Source: Halomarina halobia (lineage in GTDB: Archaea > Halobacteriota > Halobacteria > Halobacteriales > Haloarculaceae). Taken from it: a stretch of DNA of 64,000 nt. This document shows, piece after piece, positions 1 through 9,349 of this stretch. Both the position numbers and the translations under genes were made by a program. The stretch covers positions 2,046,001 through 2,110,000 of the forward strand of contig NZ_CP119992.1 of the NCBI RefSeq assembly GCF_029338575.1, given 5' to 3'. Position 1 is the stretch's first letter. Each line of letters begins with the position of its first letter. Below the pieces are notes generated by a model that ran no database searches, was not told the DNA's origin, and saw nothing but the letters and a program-made list of their open reading frames with translations.

Positions 1-705
1 CTCGCCATCGCGTTCTACCTCGCGGTGCTCTCGGCGGTCGTCCTCGGCGGCGGCGACCTGACGGGCGCGGTGACGAGCGTCGGCACCGCGATGGCGTTCC
101 TGCTCGTGCTCGTGGCGGGCGTCGCGCGGGGCGACGCCCTGTTCGAGCGCTACCTCGCCGTGGACTCGACGGAGCTGTTCGTCCTCCGGGCGGTGGCCGC
201 GACGGTCCTCGTGGCGGGCGTCGCGCTCGCCATCGGCGTGAGCGAGGCCGTCGCCGCCTTCTTCGTCGGGATGGGGTTCAGCGAGACCGCGCACGTGGAG
301 AAACTCGAACGGCTGCTCGTCCCCCTCCGGGACGTCTTCGCCGCCGTGTTCTTCTTCTGGATCGGCCTGACGACCGACCCCCGACTGGTCGCGGCGACCG
401 CCGCCCTGCTCGCGCTCGCCGTCGTCGCCACGACCCCGACGAAGCTCCTCTCGGGCTACCTCACCGGACGCCGGTACTACGGCCTCGACGTGACGCGGTC
501 GGTCAGGGTCGGAGCCGGGATGGTCACGCGGGGGGAGTTCTCGCTCATCATCGCCACGCTCGTCGCCGGCGCGGGGGGAAGCGCCGTCCTCGCGGAGACG
601 ATCCCGGCGTTCGCCGTCGGCTACGTGCTCGTGATGAGCGTCCTCGGGACGCTCCTGATGCAGTACGCCGACTCGCTCGCGCGGTTCGTTCCCGGGACGG
701 GGTGA
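1..705 (+). CDS. Cation:proton antiporter (CPA2/KefB type), C-terminal part
   Basis: The reading frame is open from the first base and ends at TGA 703-705, so the N-terminus lies outside the window; a GTG at 25 is internal. The visible 234 residues are almost entirely hydrophobic, with about six to seven membrane segments. Near residue 175 is the sequence TRGEFSLIIA, which matches the conserved RGEFS segment of KefB-like Na+(K+)/H+ exchangers. The fragment ends soon after the last membrane helix, so there is no C-terminal TrkA-N domain on this chain. Expected role: exchange of Na+ or K+ for protons across the cytoplasmic membrane. The ion is not determinable from this part. Confidence 0.85.
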   Translation, partial: LAIAFYLAVLSAVVLGGGDLTGAVTSVGTAMAFLLVLVAGVARGDALFERYLAVDSTELFVLRAVAATVLVAGVALAIGVSEAVAAFFVGMGFSETAHVEKLERLLVPLRDVFAAVFFFWIGLTTDPRLVAATAALLALAVVATTPTKLLSGYLTGRRYYGLDVTRSVRVGAGMVTRGEFSLIIATLVAGAGGSAVLAETIPAFAVGYVLVMSVLGTLLMQYADSLARFVPGTG

Positions 706-812
706 CCGTCGTCGATCCGGTCGCGGGAACGACCGGCGTCGGGTCGTCAGACGGGGGGCGCTGACCGGGACGCCCGGTTCAAGGAGGACACTTTCACCCC
801 GGTGTACGAACC

Positions 813-818
813 CTTATT
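813..818 (+). promoter_or_regulatory. TATA element of hef
   Basis: CTTATT lies 26-31 bp before the ATG at 844, the usual haloarchaeal distance for a leaderless transcript. This is the main reason for choosing 844 rather than the upstream in-frame GTG at 802. Confidence 0.5.
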
Positions 819-843
819 CGGCGTGGGGAGGAACGAAGGCGTA

Positions 844-3375
844 ATGGCGGCAACCGAGGGCATCGACCGACCGCTGCTCACCCCGGGGTACCTCCAGCGC
901 CGCGAGTACCAGCTCGAACTCGCGGCGGCAGCCCTGCGGACGCACACGCTCGTCTGCCTCCCCACGGGCCTCGGCAAGACGGCGGTGAGTCTGCTCGTCA
1001 CCGCCGGGCGGCTCCACGACGCCGGCGGACGAGCGCTGTTGCTCGCGCCGACGAAGCCCCTCGTCCAGCAGCACGCCGACTTCTACCGCGAGGCGCTCGA
1101 CGTGCCCGACGATGAGGTCGTGGTGTTCACCGGCGAGGTCAGGCCGGACGACCGCGCCGCGCTCTGGGAGCGCGCGCGGGTCGTCGTCGCGACGCCGCAG
1201 GTGGTCGAGAACGACCTCGTCGGCAACCGCATCTCGCTCCGGGAGGTGACCCACCTCACCTTCGACGAGTGCCACCGCGCGACCGGCGACTACGCCTACT
1301 GCTACATCGCGGAGCGCTACCACGAGGACGCCGCGGATCCGCTGGTGACGGGGATGAGCGCCTCTCCCGGCGGCGACGAGGAGGAGATCCTCACCGTCTG
1401 CGGCAACCTCGGCCTGCGCGAGGTGGAGGTGATGACCGAGGCGGACTCGGACGTGAGCGACTACACCCACGAGACCGACATCGAGTGGGAGCACGTCGAA
1501 CTCCCCGAGGAGGTGATCGAGATCCGGGACGCGCTGAACGAGGTGATCGCGGACCGCTTAGAGCGGCTCAAGCGCCTCGGCGTCACGAACTCGACGCGGC
1601 CGGACGTGTCCCAGCGCGACCTGAACGAGATCCGCGGGAAGCTCCAGCGGATGATCAACGAGGGGAACGGCGACGGCTACAAGGGCATGTCCGCGCACGC
1701 CGAGATCATGAAGCTCCGGCGGGCGGTCGAACTGGTCGAGACCCAGTCCGTCGAGTCGCTCCGCCGGTACTTCGAGCGCCAGCGCAACGCCGCGCGCTCC
1801 TCCGGCGCGTCGAAGGCCGCCCAGCGGTTCGTGAGCGAGCCGCGCGTCCGGGAGGCGATGCGCCGCGCGGAGGCGTACGACGACCTCCACCCGAAGTTCC
1901 GCCGGGCGCGCATCCTCCTCGCCCAGACCCTCGGCATCGAGGGCGGCGAGCGCGTCATCGTCTTCACCGAGTCCCGCGACACCGCCGAGACACTCACCGA
2001 GTTCTTCTCGAACCACTTCGAGACGCACAAGTTCGTCGGTCAAGGCGACAAGGAGGGATCGGACGGGATGACGCAGAAGCAGCAACAGGAGACCCTCGAC
2101 GCCTTCCGCCGTGGCGAGTTTCAGGTGCTCGTCTCGACCAGCGTCGCCGAGGAGGGCCTCGACGTTCCCGAGGTGGACCTCGTGCTGTTCTACGAGCCCG
2201 TCCCGAAGGGCATCCGCGCTATCCAGCGCAAGGGGCGCACGGGCCGACAGAGCGAGGGGAAGGTCCACGTCCTGCTCGCGGAGGACACCCGCGACGAGGC
2301 GTACTTCTGGATCTCGCGGCGCGAGGAGAAGCGCATGCGCGAGGAGCTTCGCGCGCTCAAGGGCGTCGCGAGCGAGGTGAACCGCGAACTCGGTCAGGGG
2401 AGCCTCGGCGACTTCGCGGACGGGGGAGCGAGCGGCGCGTCCGACCCGACCGCGACGGGCGAGGACGCGCCGACAACCCGCGGCGAGGACGCCGCGACGG
2501 CACCCGGCGAGTCCGGGGGGACCGTCCGCGCGAACGGCGGCGCGGACGGGGACGCGAACGGAGACGGGGACGGTCAGCCCGGCCTCGACGCGTTCGCGGC
2601 GGACGAATCGGCGGACGACGAGGGCAGTGTGCGAAGCGACGAGCGCGAGGAGGGTGACGGGAGCGACGGGAGCGAGCGCGCGGACGAGGGGGTCGTCGCG
2701 ACCGCCGAGGGCGACGAGGAGTCGGGGACCGTCGAGATCGTCGCCGACCAGCGCGAACTCGACGCGACCATCGCCCGCGACCTCTCGACGCGCGACGGCA
2801 TCACCACCCGCCTGGAGACGCTCGCCGTGGGCGACTACGTCCTCTCCGATCGCGTGGTGGTGGAGCGCAAGTCCGTCTCGGACTTCCTCGACACCCTCGT
2901 CGGCGGCGACCGCTCGCTGTTCGAGCAGGTGAAGGAGGCCACGCGCCACTACTCCCGGCCGGTCGTCGTCATCGAGGGCGGGGACCTCTACGGCGCGCGC
3001 AACGTCCACCCGAACGCCATCCGGGGGGCGCTCGCCTCGCTCGCCGTCGACTTCGGCGCGAGCGTCCTCCGCACGGAGGGCGAGCGGGACACCGCCGACC
3101 TGCTCGAGGTGATCGCCCGTCGCGAGCAGGAGGAGGACGACCGGGAGGTGCGCGTCCACGGCGAGAAGGCGGCGAAGACGCTGACCGAGCAGCAGCAGTA
3201 CGTCGTGAGCGCGATCGCGGACATCGGCCCGGTGACGGCGCGGGCGCTCCTCGAACACTTCGGGAGCGTCGAGGCGGTCATGACCGCCTCGGAGGAGGAA
3301 CTGCTCGACGTGAAGGGCGTCGGCGAGGTGACCGCCGAGCGCATCCGCGAGGTCGTCGGCAGCGACTACGCCTGA
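844..3375 (+). CDS. hef: Hef: fork-specific helicase/XPF-type nuclease
   Basis: This 843-aa protein has the two-part Hef layout (archaeal FANCM/XPF relative) used at stalled or branched replication forks. The SF2 helicase part carries the Walker A motif PTGLGKT (about 42-48), a DECH box, and motif VI (QRKGRTGR). An acidic low-complexity linker (about 520-630) follows. The XPF/ERCC4 nuclease part has GDYVLSDR and ERKSVSDF, the GDx(n)ERKxxxD catalytic signature, and a helix-hairpin-helix region closes the chain. The linker holds two PCNA-box-like heptads, QGSLGDF (518-524) and QPGLDAF (578-584). The leaderless ATG is preferred over GTG 802. The stop abuts the stop of the convergent hydrolase gene with no spacer. 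Confidence 0.95.
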   Translation: MAATEGIDRPLLTPGYLQRREYQLELAAAALRTHTLVCLPTGLGKTAVSLLVTAGRLHDAGGRALLLAPTKPLVQQHADFYREALDVPDDEVVVFTGEVRPDDRAALWERARVVVATPQVVENDLVGNRISLREVTHLTFDECHRATGDYAYCYIAERYHEDAADPLVTGMSASPGGDEEEILTVCGNLGLREVEVMTEADSDVSDYTHETDIEWEHVELPEEVIEIRDALNEVIADRLERLKRLGVTNSTRPDVSQRDLNEIRGKLQRMINEGNGDGYKGMSAHAEIMKLRRAVELVETQSVESLRRYFERQRNAARSSGASKAAQRFVSEPRVREAMRRAEAYDDLHPKFRRARILLAQTLGIEGGERVIVFTESRDTAETLTEFFSNHFETHKFVGQGDKEGSDGMTQKQQQETLDAFRRGEFQVLVSTSVAEEGLDVPEVDLVLFYEPVPKGIRAIQRKGRTGRQSEGKVHVLLAEDTRDEAYFWISRREEKRMREELRALKGVASEVNRELGQGSLGDFADGGASGASDPTATGEDAPTTRGEDAATAPGESGGTVRANGGADGDANGDGDGQPGLDAFAADESADDEGSVRSDEREEGDGSDGSERADEGVVATAEGDEESGTVEIVADQRELDATIARDLSTRDGITTRLETLAVGDYVLSDRVVVERKSVSDFLDTLVGGDRSLFEQVKEATRHYSRPVVVIEGGDLYGARNVHPNAIRGALASLAVDFGASVLRTEGERDTADLLEVIARREQEEDDREVRVHGEKAAKTLTEQQQYVVSAIADIGPVTARALLEHFGSVEAVMTASEEELLDVKGVGEVTAERIREVVGSDYA

Positions 3376-4308
3376 CTACTCGTAGCGGCGCTGGAACCCC
3401 GACACGAGGTCGAACAGCGCCGTCCGTCGGCGTTCGAGGTTCAGGAAGTGCGTCCCGCCCGCGACCTCCGCGTAGGCCTTCTCGTCGTCCGCCGCGCCCA
3501 GCGCGTCGTAGAGACCGAGCGCGTCCGCCCGGGTCGCGCTCGCGTCGAACGACCCGCGGACCACGAGCGCCGGGGCGTCGATCGCCGCCGGGTCGTAGGC
3601 GGGCGTCCCGGTCGCGGCGGCGGCCATGTCGGCGAGCGTCCCGTTCGGCGCGCGGACCGCGGGCGCGCCGTCCCGGTCCGCCGCCTGCCCGGAGTCGCGA
3701 AGCGAGCGCCAGAAGGCCTCGACCGTCCCCTCGTCGCGGCGGGACGACGGCGAGACGCCCGCGGGGAACTGCGCGTCCCAGCGGTCGCGCACCTCGGACG
3801 CCGTCACGACGCGGTAGGCGTCGGGGTCGTCGGGCAGGTCGTCCGCCCCGTCGGGGAAGGCGTAGACCGGCGCGTACTGCGTCAGGGAGACGACCTCGAC
3901 CGCGCGCGAGGCGAGCAGGCGGCCGCAGACCATCGACCCCCACGAGTAGCCGACGAGGTGGACGCGCTCGTGGCGGTCGAGGAGCGTCGCGAGCGCGGCG
4001 GCCACGTCGTCCGCCGCGGCGTCGGCCCGCACGACCGGTTCGTTCGCCGCGGGCGGCGCGTCGAGTTCGGGCGGGGCCTCGCTGTCGCCGTACCCGCGGA
4101 GGTCGATCGCGTAGGCCGCCCGCCCCCCGCGGGCGCAGGCAGCGAGCCACGACTCGCCGGCGGGGTCGGCGTCCAGCGCGAAGACCGACCGCCCCGGGTA
4201 GGTCGCGCCGTGGACGAAGAGGACCGCGCTCCCGGCGTCGGCGCGCCGACGCCACAGGCGGAGGCGGGTTCCGTCGTCGGCCTCGATCTCCTCGAAGGTG
4301 CGCGTCAT
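3376..4308 (-). CDS. Alpha/beta hydrolase
   Basis: A 310-aa alpha/beta-hydrolase fold protein. HGA near residues 33-35 forms the oxyanion loop. GYSWG (120-124) is the GxSxG nucleophile elbow with Ser122. An Asp near 255 in VRGSFD and a His near 287 in GGTHF complete a plausible triad. No signal peptide, so cytoplasmic. A minus-strand TATATA at 4331-4338 is 23-30 bp upstream of the ATG, supporting a leaderless start. It is convergent and back-to-back with hef. The substrate is unknown; esterase, lactonase and haloperoxidase-like relatives share this signature. Confidence 0.8.
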   Translation of the reverse strand: MTRTFEEIEADDGTRLRLWRRRADAGSAVLFVHGATYPGRSVFALDADPAGESWLAACARGGRAAYAIDLRGYGDSEAPPELDAPPAANEPVVRADAAADDVAAALATLLDRHERVHLVGYSWGSMVCGRLLASRAVEVVSLTQYAPVYAFPDGADDLPDDPDAYRVVTASEVRDRWDAQFPAGVSPSSRRDEGTVEAFWRSLRDSGQAADRDGAPAVRAPNGTLADMAAAATGTPAYDPAAIDAPALVVRGSFDASATRADALGLYDALGAADDEKAYAEVAGGTHFLNLERRRTALFDLVSGFQRRYE

Positions 4309-4330
4309 ACCCGAGGGTGGGCGACGGACC

Positions 4331-4338
4331 CTATATAC
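4331..4338 (-). promoter_or_regulatory. TATA element of the alpha/beta hydrolase gene
   Basis: CAGTATATAG on the minus strand, centred 26 bp before the hydrolase ATG at 4308. It sits just past the stop of the upstream zinc-ribbon gene, so the hydrolase probably has its own promoter. Confidence 0.55.
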
Positions 4339-4344
4339 TGTCGG

Positions 4345-4995
4345 TCAGCGCCGTTCCGCCCGCCGCACCGCCGCGAGCGCGTCCGCCGCGTCCCCGACCG
4401 CACCGAGGAACTCGCGTGCGCTCGCGAGATCGTCCGCCGCCTCGGCCTCCTCCGCGAAGCGCGTGACCGTCCGCGCGAGCGACTCGCGCGCCGCCGAGAG
4501 GTCGGCGTAGTGGCCGGACGAACTCCCGGAGGCAGGGGGCGTCTGCGGCGCCCGCGGGGACGCCGCGCCCTCGTTCGATCCCGAGGGGGGGTCTCGCGCC
4601 GAGCGGGCGGTCGCCGACGGCTCCGGCGACTCCGGCGGTTCGGGGGGGTCGGGCCGCTCGGGCGATCCCGGCCCGTCGAGCGGTTCGACCTCGACGCCGT
4701 CGGCGTCGACCGTCCCCTCGCTCGGGGGCGCCTCGACCGCTGTCGGGTCGCCGTCCGACTCCGCCGGCCGTTCTTCCGCCGCGCGCTGCTGGCCCTCGGC
4801 GGTGCAGGTGGGGCAGAACTCCTCGCCCTGCCAGCGGAAGATCGGGTCGCCGCAGGCGTCGCAGTGCCTGTTGGTCATCGTCGCGCCCTTGAGCAGGAGT
4901 TCGCTCATGCGCTCGGTCGAGGCGCGCTTGCGGTCGTCCTCGGCGAACTGCTCCCGAAGCTTCTCGCGCTCGGCCTCCTTGTCGAAGTCGCTCAT
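4345..4995 (-). CDS. Sjogren's syndrome/scleroderma autoantigen 1 (p27) family zinc-ribbon protein
   Basis: A 216-aa protein. The N-terminal 70 residues match the Auto_anti-p27 family: a charged helix, the segment [11 protein letters not shown], then a zinc ribbon with Cys45, Cys48, Cys61 and Cys64 in two CxxC knuckles. Residues about 75-160 are acidic, Pro- and Ser-rich and probably disordered. The C-terminal 55 residues are a predicted helix. It is widespread in haloarchaea but its function is not established; the ribbon suggests nucleic-acid or protein binding. It runs in the same direction as the hydrolase, 36 bp apart. Confidence 0.8.
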   Translation of the reverse strand: MSDFDKEAEREKLREQFAEDDRKRASTERMSELLLKGATMTNRHCDACGDPIFRWQGEEFCPTCTAEGQQRAAEERPAESDGDPTAVEAPPSEGTVDADGVEVEPLDGPGSPERPDPPEPPESPEPSATARSARDPPSGSNEGAASPRAPQTPPASGSSSGHYADLSAARESLARTVTRFAEEAEAADDLASAREFLGAVGDAADALAAVRRAERR

Positions 4996-5101
4996 GGGAG
5001 AGGACAGGAGGGCGGAACCGAAAAGCGTGATCCTCCGATGCCGCGTCGGCGAGCACGAGAGCGCGGGGGACGGCGTGCGGTCCCGACTCCACGGCCGTTT
5101 A

Positions 5102-5117
5102 TTCGACGAACGTCGAA
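5102..5117. promoter_or_regulatory. 16-bp inverted repeat upstream of mdh
   Basis: TTCGACG-AA-CGTCGAA is a perfect palindrome with 7-bp arms. It lies about 43 bp upstream of the mdh TATA element, between divergent genes. The symmetry fits a dimeric regulator site, but the regulator is unknown. Confidence 0.35.
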
Positions 5118-5159
5118 TCGAATATCGGCGAAAGGCGCACTGAGACCGGTTTCCGACGC

Positions 5160-5166
5160 ATTTAAC
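5160..5166 (+). promoter_or_regulatory. TATA element of mdh
   Basis: ATTTAAC lies 28-34 bp before the mdh ATG at 5194. Confidence 0.5.
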
Positions 5167-5193
5167 GGCGGGCCGCGTGCAGATTTACGTGGT

Positions 5194-6108
5194 ATGACGA
5201 AAGTTAGCGTGGTCGGCGCGGCAGGGACGGTCGGTGCCGCCGCCGGATACAACATCGCACTCCGGGACGTTGTGGACGAACTCGTCTTCGTGGACATCCC
5301 CGACAAGGAAGACGAGGCCGTCGGGCAGGCGGCCGACGTCAACCACGGGATCGCCTACGACGCGAACACGGTCGTTCGGCAGGGCACCTACGAGGACACC
5401 GCCGGGTCGGACGTGGTGGTCATCACGGCCGGCATTCCGCGCAAGCCGGGGCAGACCCGCATCGACCTCGCGGGCGACAACGCGCCCATCATGGAGGACA
5501 TCGGGAGCTCGCTGGCGGAGCACAACGACGACTTCGTCTCGATCACCACCTCGAACCCGGTGGACCTGCTGAACCGCCACCTCTACGAGACGGGCGACCG
5601 GCCGCGCGAGCAGGTCATCGGCTTCGGCGGCCGGCTGGACTCGGCGCGCTTCCGCTACGTGCTCTCCCGGGAGTTCGACGAGCCCGTACGGAACGTCGAG
5701 GCGACGATCCTCGGCGAGCACGGCGACGCGCAGGTGCCGGTCTTCTCCAAGGTGCGCGTCAACGGGCGGGACTTCGACTTCGGCGACGACGAGCGCGAGC
5801 GCATCCTCTCGGACCTCCAGGAGTCCGCGATGAACGTCATCGAGCGCAAGGGCGCGACCGAGTGGGGCCCCGCGACGGGCGTCGGTCACATGGTCGAGGC
5901 CGTCCTGCGCGACACCGGCGAGGTGCTCCCCGGCTCGGTCGTCCTCGACGGCGAGTACGGCCACGACGACGTCGGCCTCGGCGTACCCGTGAAGCTCGGG
6001 AAGGACGGCGTCGAGGAGGTCGTCGAGTGGGACCTCTCGGAGACGGAGCGCGACCTGCTCGGGGAGGCGGCGGAGAAGCTCGCGGAGCAGTACTCGAAGA
6101 TCGAGTAG
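5194..6108 (+). CDS. mdh: Malate dehydrogenase (halophilic, LDH-like)
   Basis: Catalyses NAD-dependent interconversion of malate and oxaloacetate in the citric acid cycle. The 304-aa product is very similar along its length to the well-studied Haloarcula marismortui enzyme, from the same [14 protein letters not shown] start to a similar C-terminus, and has the same length. The nucleotide-binding loop is [12 protein letters not shown]. The mobile loop [16 protein letters not shown] carries substrate-binding arginines. GEHGDAQVP holds the catalytic His. The frame is open far upstream, but ATG 5194 is fixed by homology and by the TATA at 5160-5166. Monocistronic. Confidence 0.97.
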   Translation: MTKVSVVGAAGTVGAAAGYNIALRDVVDELVFVDIPDKEDEAVGQAADVNHGIAYDANTVVRQGTYEDTAGSDVVVITAGIPRKPGQTRIDLAGDNAPIMEDIGSSLAEHNDDFVSITTSNPVDLLNRHLYETGDRPREQVIGFGGRLDSARFRYVLSREFDEPVRNVEATILGEHGDAQVPVFSKVRVNGRDFDFGDDERERILSDLQESAMNVIERKGATEWGPATGVGHMVEAVLRDTGEVLPGSVVLDGEYGHDDVGLGVPVKLGKDGVEEVVEWDLSETERDLLGEAAEKLAEQYSKIE

Positions 6109-6191
6109 CTCCCCGACCGCGGCTTTGAGAGCTACGGCGACGACGCGGCCCGTCGATCCACGCCCGACCGCGGAGCGGAAGCGGCGCGCGA

Positions 6192-6437
6192 CTACGGGAC
6201 GACCTGCTCGCCGTCGTCGTCGTAGACGGTGATGGCGTCCACGGGACAGACTCGCGCGGCGAACGTCGCGTCGAACTCCTCGCCCTCCGGCACCTCGCGG
6301 ACGAAGACGCTCTCCTCGACCTCCTCGCTCCCCTCGAGGTCCGCCTTCCCCTCGCTCGTGTTCTTCTCGAACCTGTCCCACTCTGCGACGCACTGGAACA
6401 TCCCGATGCAGGTGTCGCGGTCGAACTCGACTCTCAT
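6192..6437 (-). CDS. Small ferredoxin ([3Fe-4S]-type, Fer4_13-like)
   Basis: An 81-aa acidic protein with cluster ligands Cys10 and Cys16 (CIGMFQC) and Cys64 in a CPVDAI motif. The missing middle cysteine of the first motif is the pattern of single-cluster [3Fe-4S] ferredoxins (CxGxGxC...CP), although a [4Fe-4S] cluster with a non-Cys ligand is possible. It is distinct from the plant-type [2Fe-2S] ferredoxin that is abundant in haloarchaea. Partner unknown; no redox enzyme is adjacent. Cytoplasmic. Confidence 0.85.
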   Translation of the reverse strand: MRVEFDRDTCIGMFQCVAEWDRFEKNTSEGKADLEGSEEVEESVFVREVPEGEEFDATFAARVCPVDAITVYDDDGEQVVP

Positions 6438-6509
6438 ACGCGGTGGTAGATCCGTGGGCGAGAAAGGGGTGACGGTGCCGGTTCCACTTCCGGCGCGGCC
6501 TCTCCGACC

Positions 6510-6517
6510 TTTTAAAT
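6510..6517 (+). promoter_or_regulatory. TATA element of hel308
   Basis: TTTTAAAT, an AT-rich island in GC-rich surroundings, lies 25-32 bp before the ATG at 6542. Confidence 0.65.
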
Positions 6518-6541
6518 CGGGAGACGAACAAGGGGTCGATA

Positions 6542-8800
6542 ATGAACGTCGCAGACGTCTCGGGGGTACCGGAGTGGGTACCGGGGCACCTCCGCGACGA
6601 CGGCATCGAGGAACTCTACCCGCCGCAGGCCGAGGCGGTCGAGCGGGGCGTCACGGAGGGCGAGAGCCTCGTCGCCTCCATCCCGACGGCGAGCGGGAAG
6701 ACGCTCATCGCCGAGCTGGCGATGCTCGCGAGCGTCGAGCGCGGCGGGCGGGCGCTGTACATCGTCCCGCTGCGGGCGCTGGCGAGCGAGAAGAAGCGCG
6801 AGTTCGACCAGTTCGAGGAGTACGGCCTCTCCGTCGGGGTCTCGACGGGCAACTACGAGTCCGACGGCGACTGGCTGGCGGCCTGCGACATTATCGTCGC
6901 CACCTCGGAGAAGGTGGACTCGCTCGTGCGCAACGGCGCGGGCTGGCTCGACGACCTCGCCTGCGTCGTGGCCGACGAGGTCCACCTCGTCGACGACGCC
7001 CACCGCGGGCCGACGCTCGAGGTCACCCTCGCGAAGCTCCGGCGGTTGAACCCGGACCTCCAGACGGTCGCGCTCTCGGCCACCATCGGCAACGCCGGAG
7101 AGATCGCCGAGTGGCTCGACGCCGGGCTCGTCGACTCCGACTGGCGGCCGATCGACCTCCGCACGGGCGTCCACTACGGGCAGGCGCTGCACTTCGACGA
7201 CGGCGACACGCGCGAGCTGCCGGTGCGGAGTTCCGAGCGACCCACGGCCGCCATCGCCCGGGAGACGCTCGACGACGGCGGCTCGACGCTCGTGTTCGTC
7301 AACTCCCGGCGCAACGCCGAGGCCGCCGCGAAGCGGCTGGCGAGCGTCACGGTGGGGGCGCTCACTCCCGAGGAGGAGGAGCGCCTCGAGGCGGTGGCGG
7401 CGGAGATCAGGGAGGTGAGCGACACGGAGACGAGCGACGACCTCGCGCGGGCGGTCGAGCGGGGCGCGGCGTTCCACCACGCGGGGTGCGCCGGCGAGCA
7501 CCGCTCGCTCGTCGAGAGCGCCTTCCGCGACCGGCTCATCAAGCTCGTCGCCGCCACCCCCACCCTCGCGGCGGGGGTGAACACCCCCTCCCGGCGCGTC
7601 GTCGTCCGCGACTGGCGGCGGTACGACGGGAGCGTCGGCGGGATGGCCCCGCTCTCGGTGCTCGAAGTCCACCAGATGTTCGGCCGGGCGGGGCGGCCGG
7701 GGCTCGATCCCTACGGCGAGGCGCTGCTGCTCGCGAACAGCCACGACGAACTCGACGAACTGTTCGAGCGCTACATCTGGGCAGACCCGGAGGCGGTGCG
7801 GTCGAAGCTCGCCGCCGAACCCGCCCTCCGGACGCACGTGCTCGCCACCGTCGCCTCCGGCTTCGCCGACTCGCGGGAAGCGCTGCTCTCGTTTCTCGAC
7901 CGGACGCTCTACGCGACGCAGACGGCGGAGCAGGGTCGCCTGGAGCGCGTCGCGGACAACGTCATCGCCTACCTCGTCGCCAACGAGTTCCTCGAACGGG
8001 ACGGCGACGCCCTGCGGGCGACGAGCCTCGGCCACACCGTCTCGCGGCTCTACCTGGATCCGATGAGCGCCGCCGAGATCATCGACGGGTTGCGCGGGGC
8101 CACGGACCCGACGGCCATGGGGCTGTACCACCTCGTCTGTCGAACGCCGGACATGTACGACCTCTACCTCCGCTCGGGGGACCGGGAGGAGTACACGATG
8201 CTCGCCTACGAGCGCGAGGCGGAGTTCCTCGGCGCGATGCCCTCGGAGTTCGAGGAGGGACGTTTCGAGGACTGGCTGTCGGCGCTCAAGACCGCCCGCA
8301 TGCTGGAGGACTGGGCCAGCGAGGTGGACGAGGAGCGCATCGCCGAGCGGTACGGCGTCGGCCCCGGCGACGTTCGCGGGAAGGTGGACACCGCGGAGTG
8401 GCTGCTGGGGGCGGCAGAGCGCCTCGCCGGCGAACTGGACATGGGCACCGCGCCCGCCGTCCACGAGGCGCGCGTGCGCGTCCAGCACGGCGTGCGGGAG
8501 GAACTGATCGACCTGGCGCGGGTGCGCGGCGTGGGCCGCAAGCGCGCCCGCCGCCTCCACGACGCCGGCGTCGAGACGCGCGCCGACCTCCGCGAGGCGG
8601 ACAAGTCGGTCGTGCTCGCGGCGCTCCGCGGGCGACGGCGGACCGCGGAGACGATCCTGGAGAACGCCGGGCGGGAGGACCCCTCGATGGACGGCGTCGT
8701 GGCCGACCCGGAGGCCGCGCCCGCCGCCTCCACGACGCCGGGGGGAACCGAGGGGGGCGAGCGGGCGGACGACGACCAGGCGAGCCTAGGTGACTTCTGA
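6542..8800 (+). CDS. hel308: Hel308 DNA helicase
   Basis: A 752-aa SF2 Ski2-like helicase that unwinds lagging strands at blocked forks. Motifs: PTASGKT (48-54), DEVH (145-148), SATIGN (179-184), and GRAGRPG in the second RecA domain. A winged helix, a ratchet-type helical domain, and a helix-loop-helix segment with [14 protein letters not shown] follow. The last seven residues, QASLGDF, match the PCNA-binding box QxxLxxF seen at the C-termini of archaeal replication proteins. Leaderless ATG. The stop overlaps the next start (TGATG), so Hel308 and Cgi121 are probably co-translated. Confidence 0.96.
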   Translation: MNVADVSGVPEWVPGHLRDDGIEELYPPQAEAVERGVTEGESLVASIPTASGKTLIAELAMLASVERGGRALYIVPLRALASEKKREFDQFEEYGLSVGVSTGNYESDGDWLAACDIIVATSEKVDSLVRNGAGWLDDLACVVADEVHLVDDAHRGPTLEVTLAKLRRLNPDLQTVALSATIGNAGEIAEWLDAGLVDSDWRPIDLRTGVHYGQALHFDDGDTRELPVRSSERPTAAIARETLDDGGSTLVFVNSRRNAEAAAKRLASVTVGALTPEEEERLEAVAAEIREVSDTETSDDLARAVERGAAFHHAGCAGEHRSLVESAFRDRLIKLVAATPTLAAGVNTPSRRVVVRDWRRYDGSVGGMAPLSVLEVHQMFGRAGRPGLDPYGEALLLANSHDELDELFERYIWADPEAVRSKLAAEPALRTHVLATVASGFADSREALLSFLDRTLYATQTAEQGRLERVADNVIAYLVANEFLERDGDALRATSLGHTVSRLYLDPMSAAEIIDGLRGATDPTAMGLYHLVCRTPDMYDLYLRSGDREEYTMLAYEREAEFLGAMPSEFEEGRFEDWLSALKTARMLEDWASEVDEERIAERYGVGPGDVRGKVDTAEWLLGAAERLAGELDMGTAPAVHEARVRVQHGVREELIDLARVRGVGRKRARRLHDAGVETRADLREADKSVVLAALRGRRRTAETILENAGREDPSMDGVVADPEAAPAASTTPGGTEGGERADDDQASLGDF

Positions 8801-9309
8801 TGCGGTTGGTCGAGGGGCTGGCAGCGGTCGAGGACGTGGACGCGTTCGTCACCGACCTCGCCGCCGTCGGCGACGAGCACGGCTGCGCCGTGCAGGCGTT
8901 CGACGCGCGGATGGTCGTCGGGGAGCGCCACCTCCGGCGCGCGGTGGAACTGGCGAACCGCGCGCACGAGCGCGGCGAGGCCGTCGCCCGCGACCGGGCG
9001 GTCGAGATACTGCTCTACGCGGCCGGTCGGCGGCAGATCGACCGGGCGCTCGCCATGGGGGTGCGCGAGGGCGAGGACCGACCGGTCGTCGTGGTCGTCG
9101 ACGGCGAGGGGGGACGCGCCGGGGCGGCGGAGGCGGCGGCCGCCGCCGCAGTCGAGGGGTTCCTGGAGCCCGCGGAGACGCTCGGCGACTACGACGAAGA
9201 GCGCGTCCGCGAGTACTTCGACGTCACCGACGCGGAGCTAGCGGCGACCGACGCGGGCCTCGAGGCGCTCGTCTGCGAGCGCGTCGCGCTGCTGACCGTC
9301 GAGAAGTAG
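8800..9309 (+). CDS. cgi121: KEOPS complex subunit Cgi121
   Basis: A 169-aa Cgi121 family protein. KEOPS installs N6-threonylcarbamoyl-adenosine at position 37 of ANN-decoding tRNAs; in archaea Cgi121 binds the tRNA 3' end and touches Bud32. Family hallmarks are the N-terminal beta strands, the HLRRAVELANRAHERG helix, and the EILLYAAGRRQIDRAL helix. Its ATG overlaps the hel308 stop by one base. The other KEOPS genes (Kae1-Bud32, Pcc1) are not here. Confidence 0.88.
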   Translation: MRLVEGLAAVEDVDAFVTDLAAVGDEHGCAVQAFDARMVVGERHLRRAVELANRAHERGEAVARDRAVEILLYAAGRRQIDRALAMGVREGEDRPVVVVVDGEGGRAGAAEAAAAAAVEGFLEPAETLGDYDEERVREYFDVTDAELAATDAGLEALVCERVALLTVEK

Positions 9310-9349
9310 CGTCCGGGCCGGAGCGAGAGGCGGGGATCGGCTCCGGCGG

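Noticed and set aside
1558..3258. Long open frame (566 codons) on the minus strand inside hef
   Set aside because: It is antisense to a well-supported gene; the translation is Arg/Ala/Val-rich without family motifs, the usual by-product of high G+C coding.
3448..5193. Plus-strand frame continuing upstream of mdh for about 580 codons
   Set aside because: It lies opposite two recognisable minus-strand genes, and mdh has a conserved start at 5194 with its own TATA.
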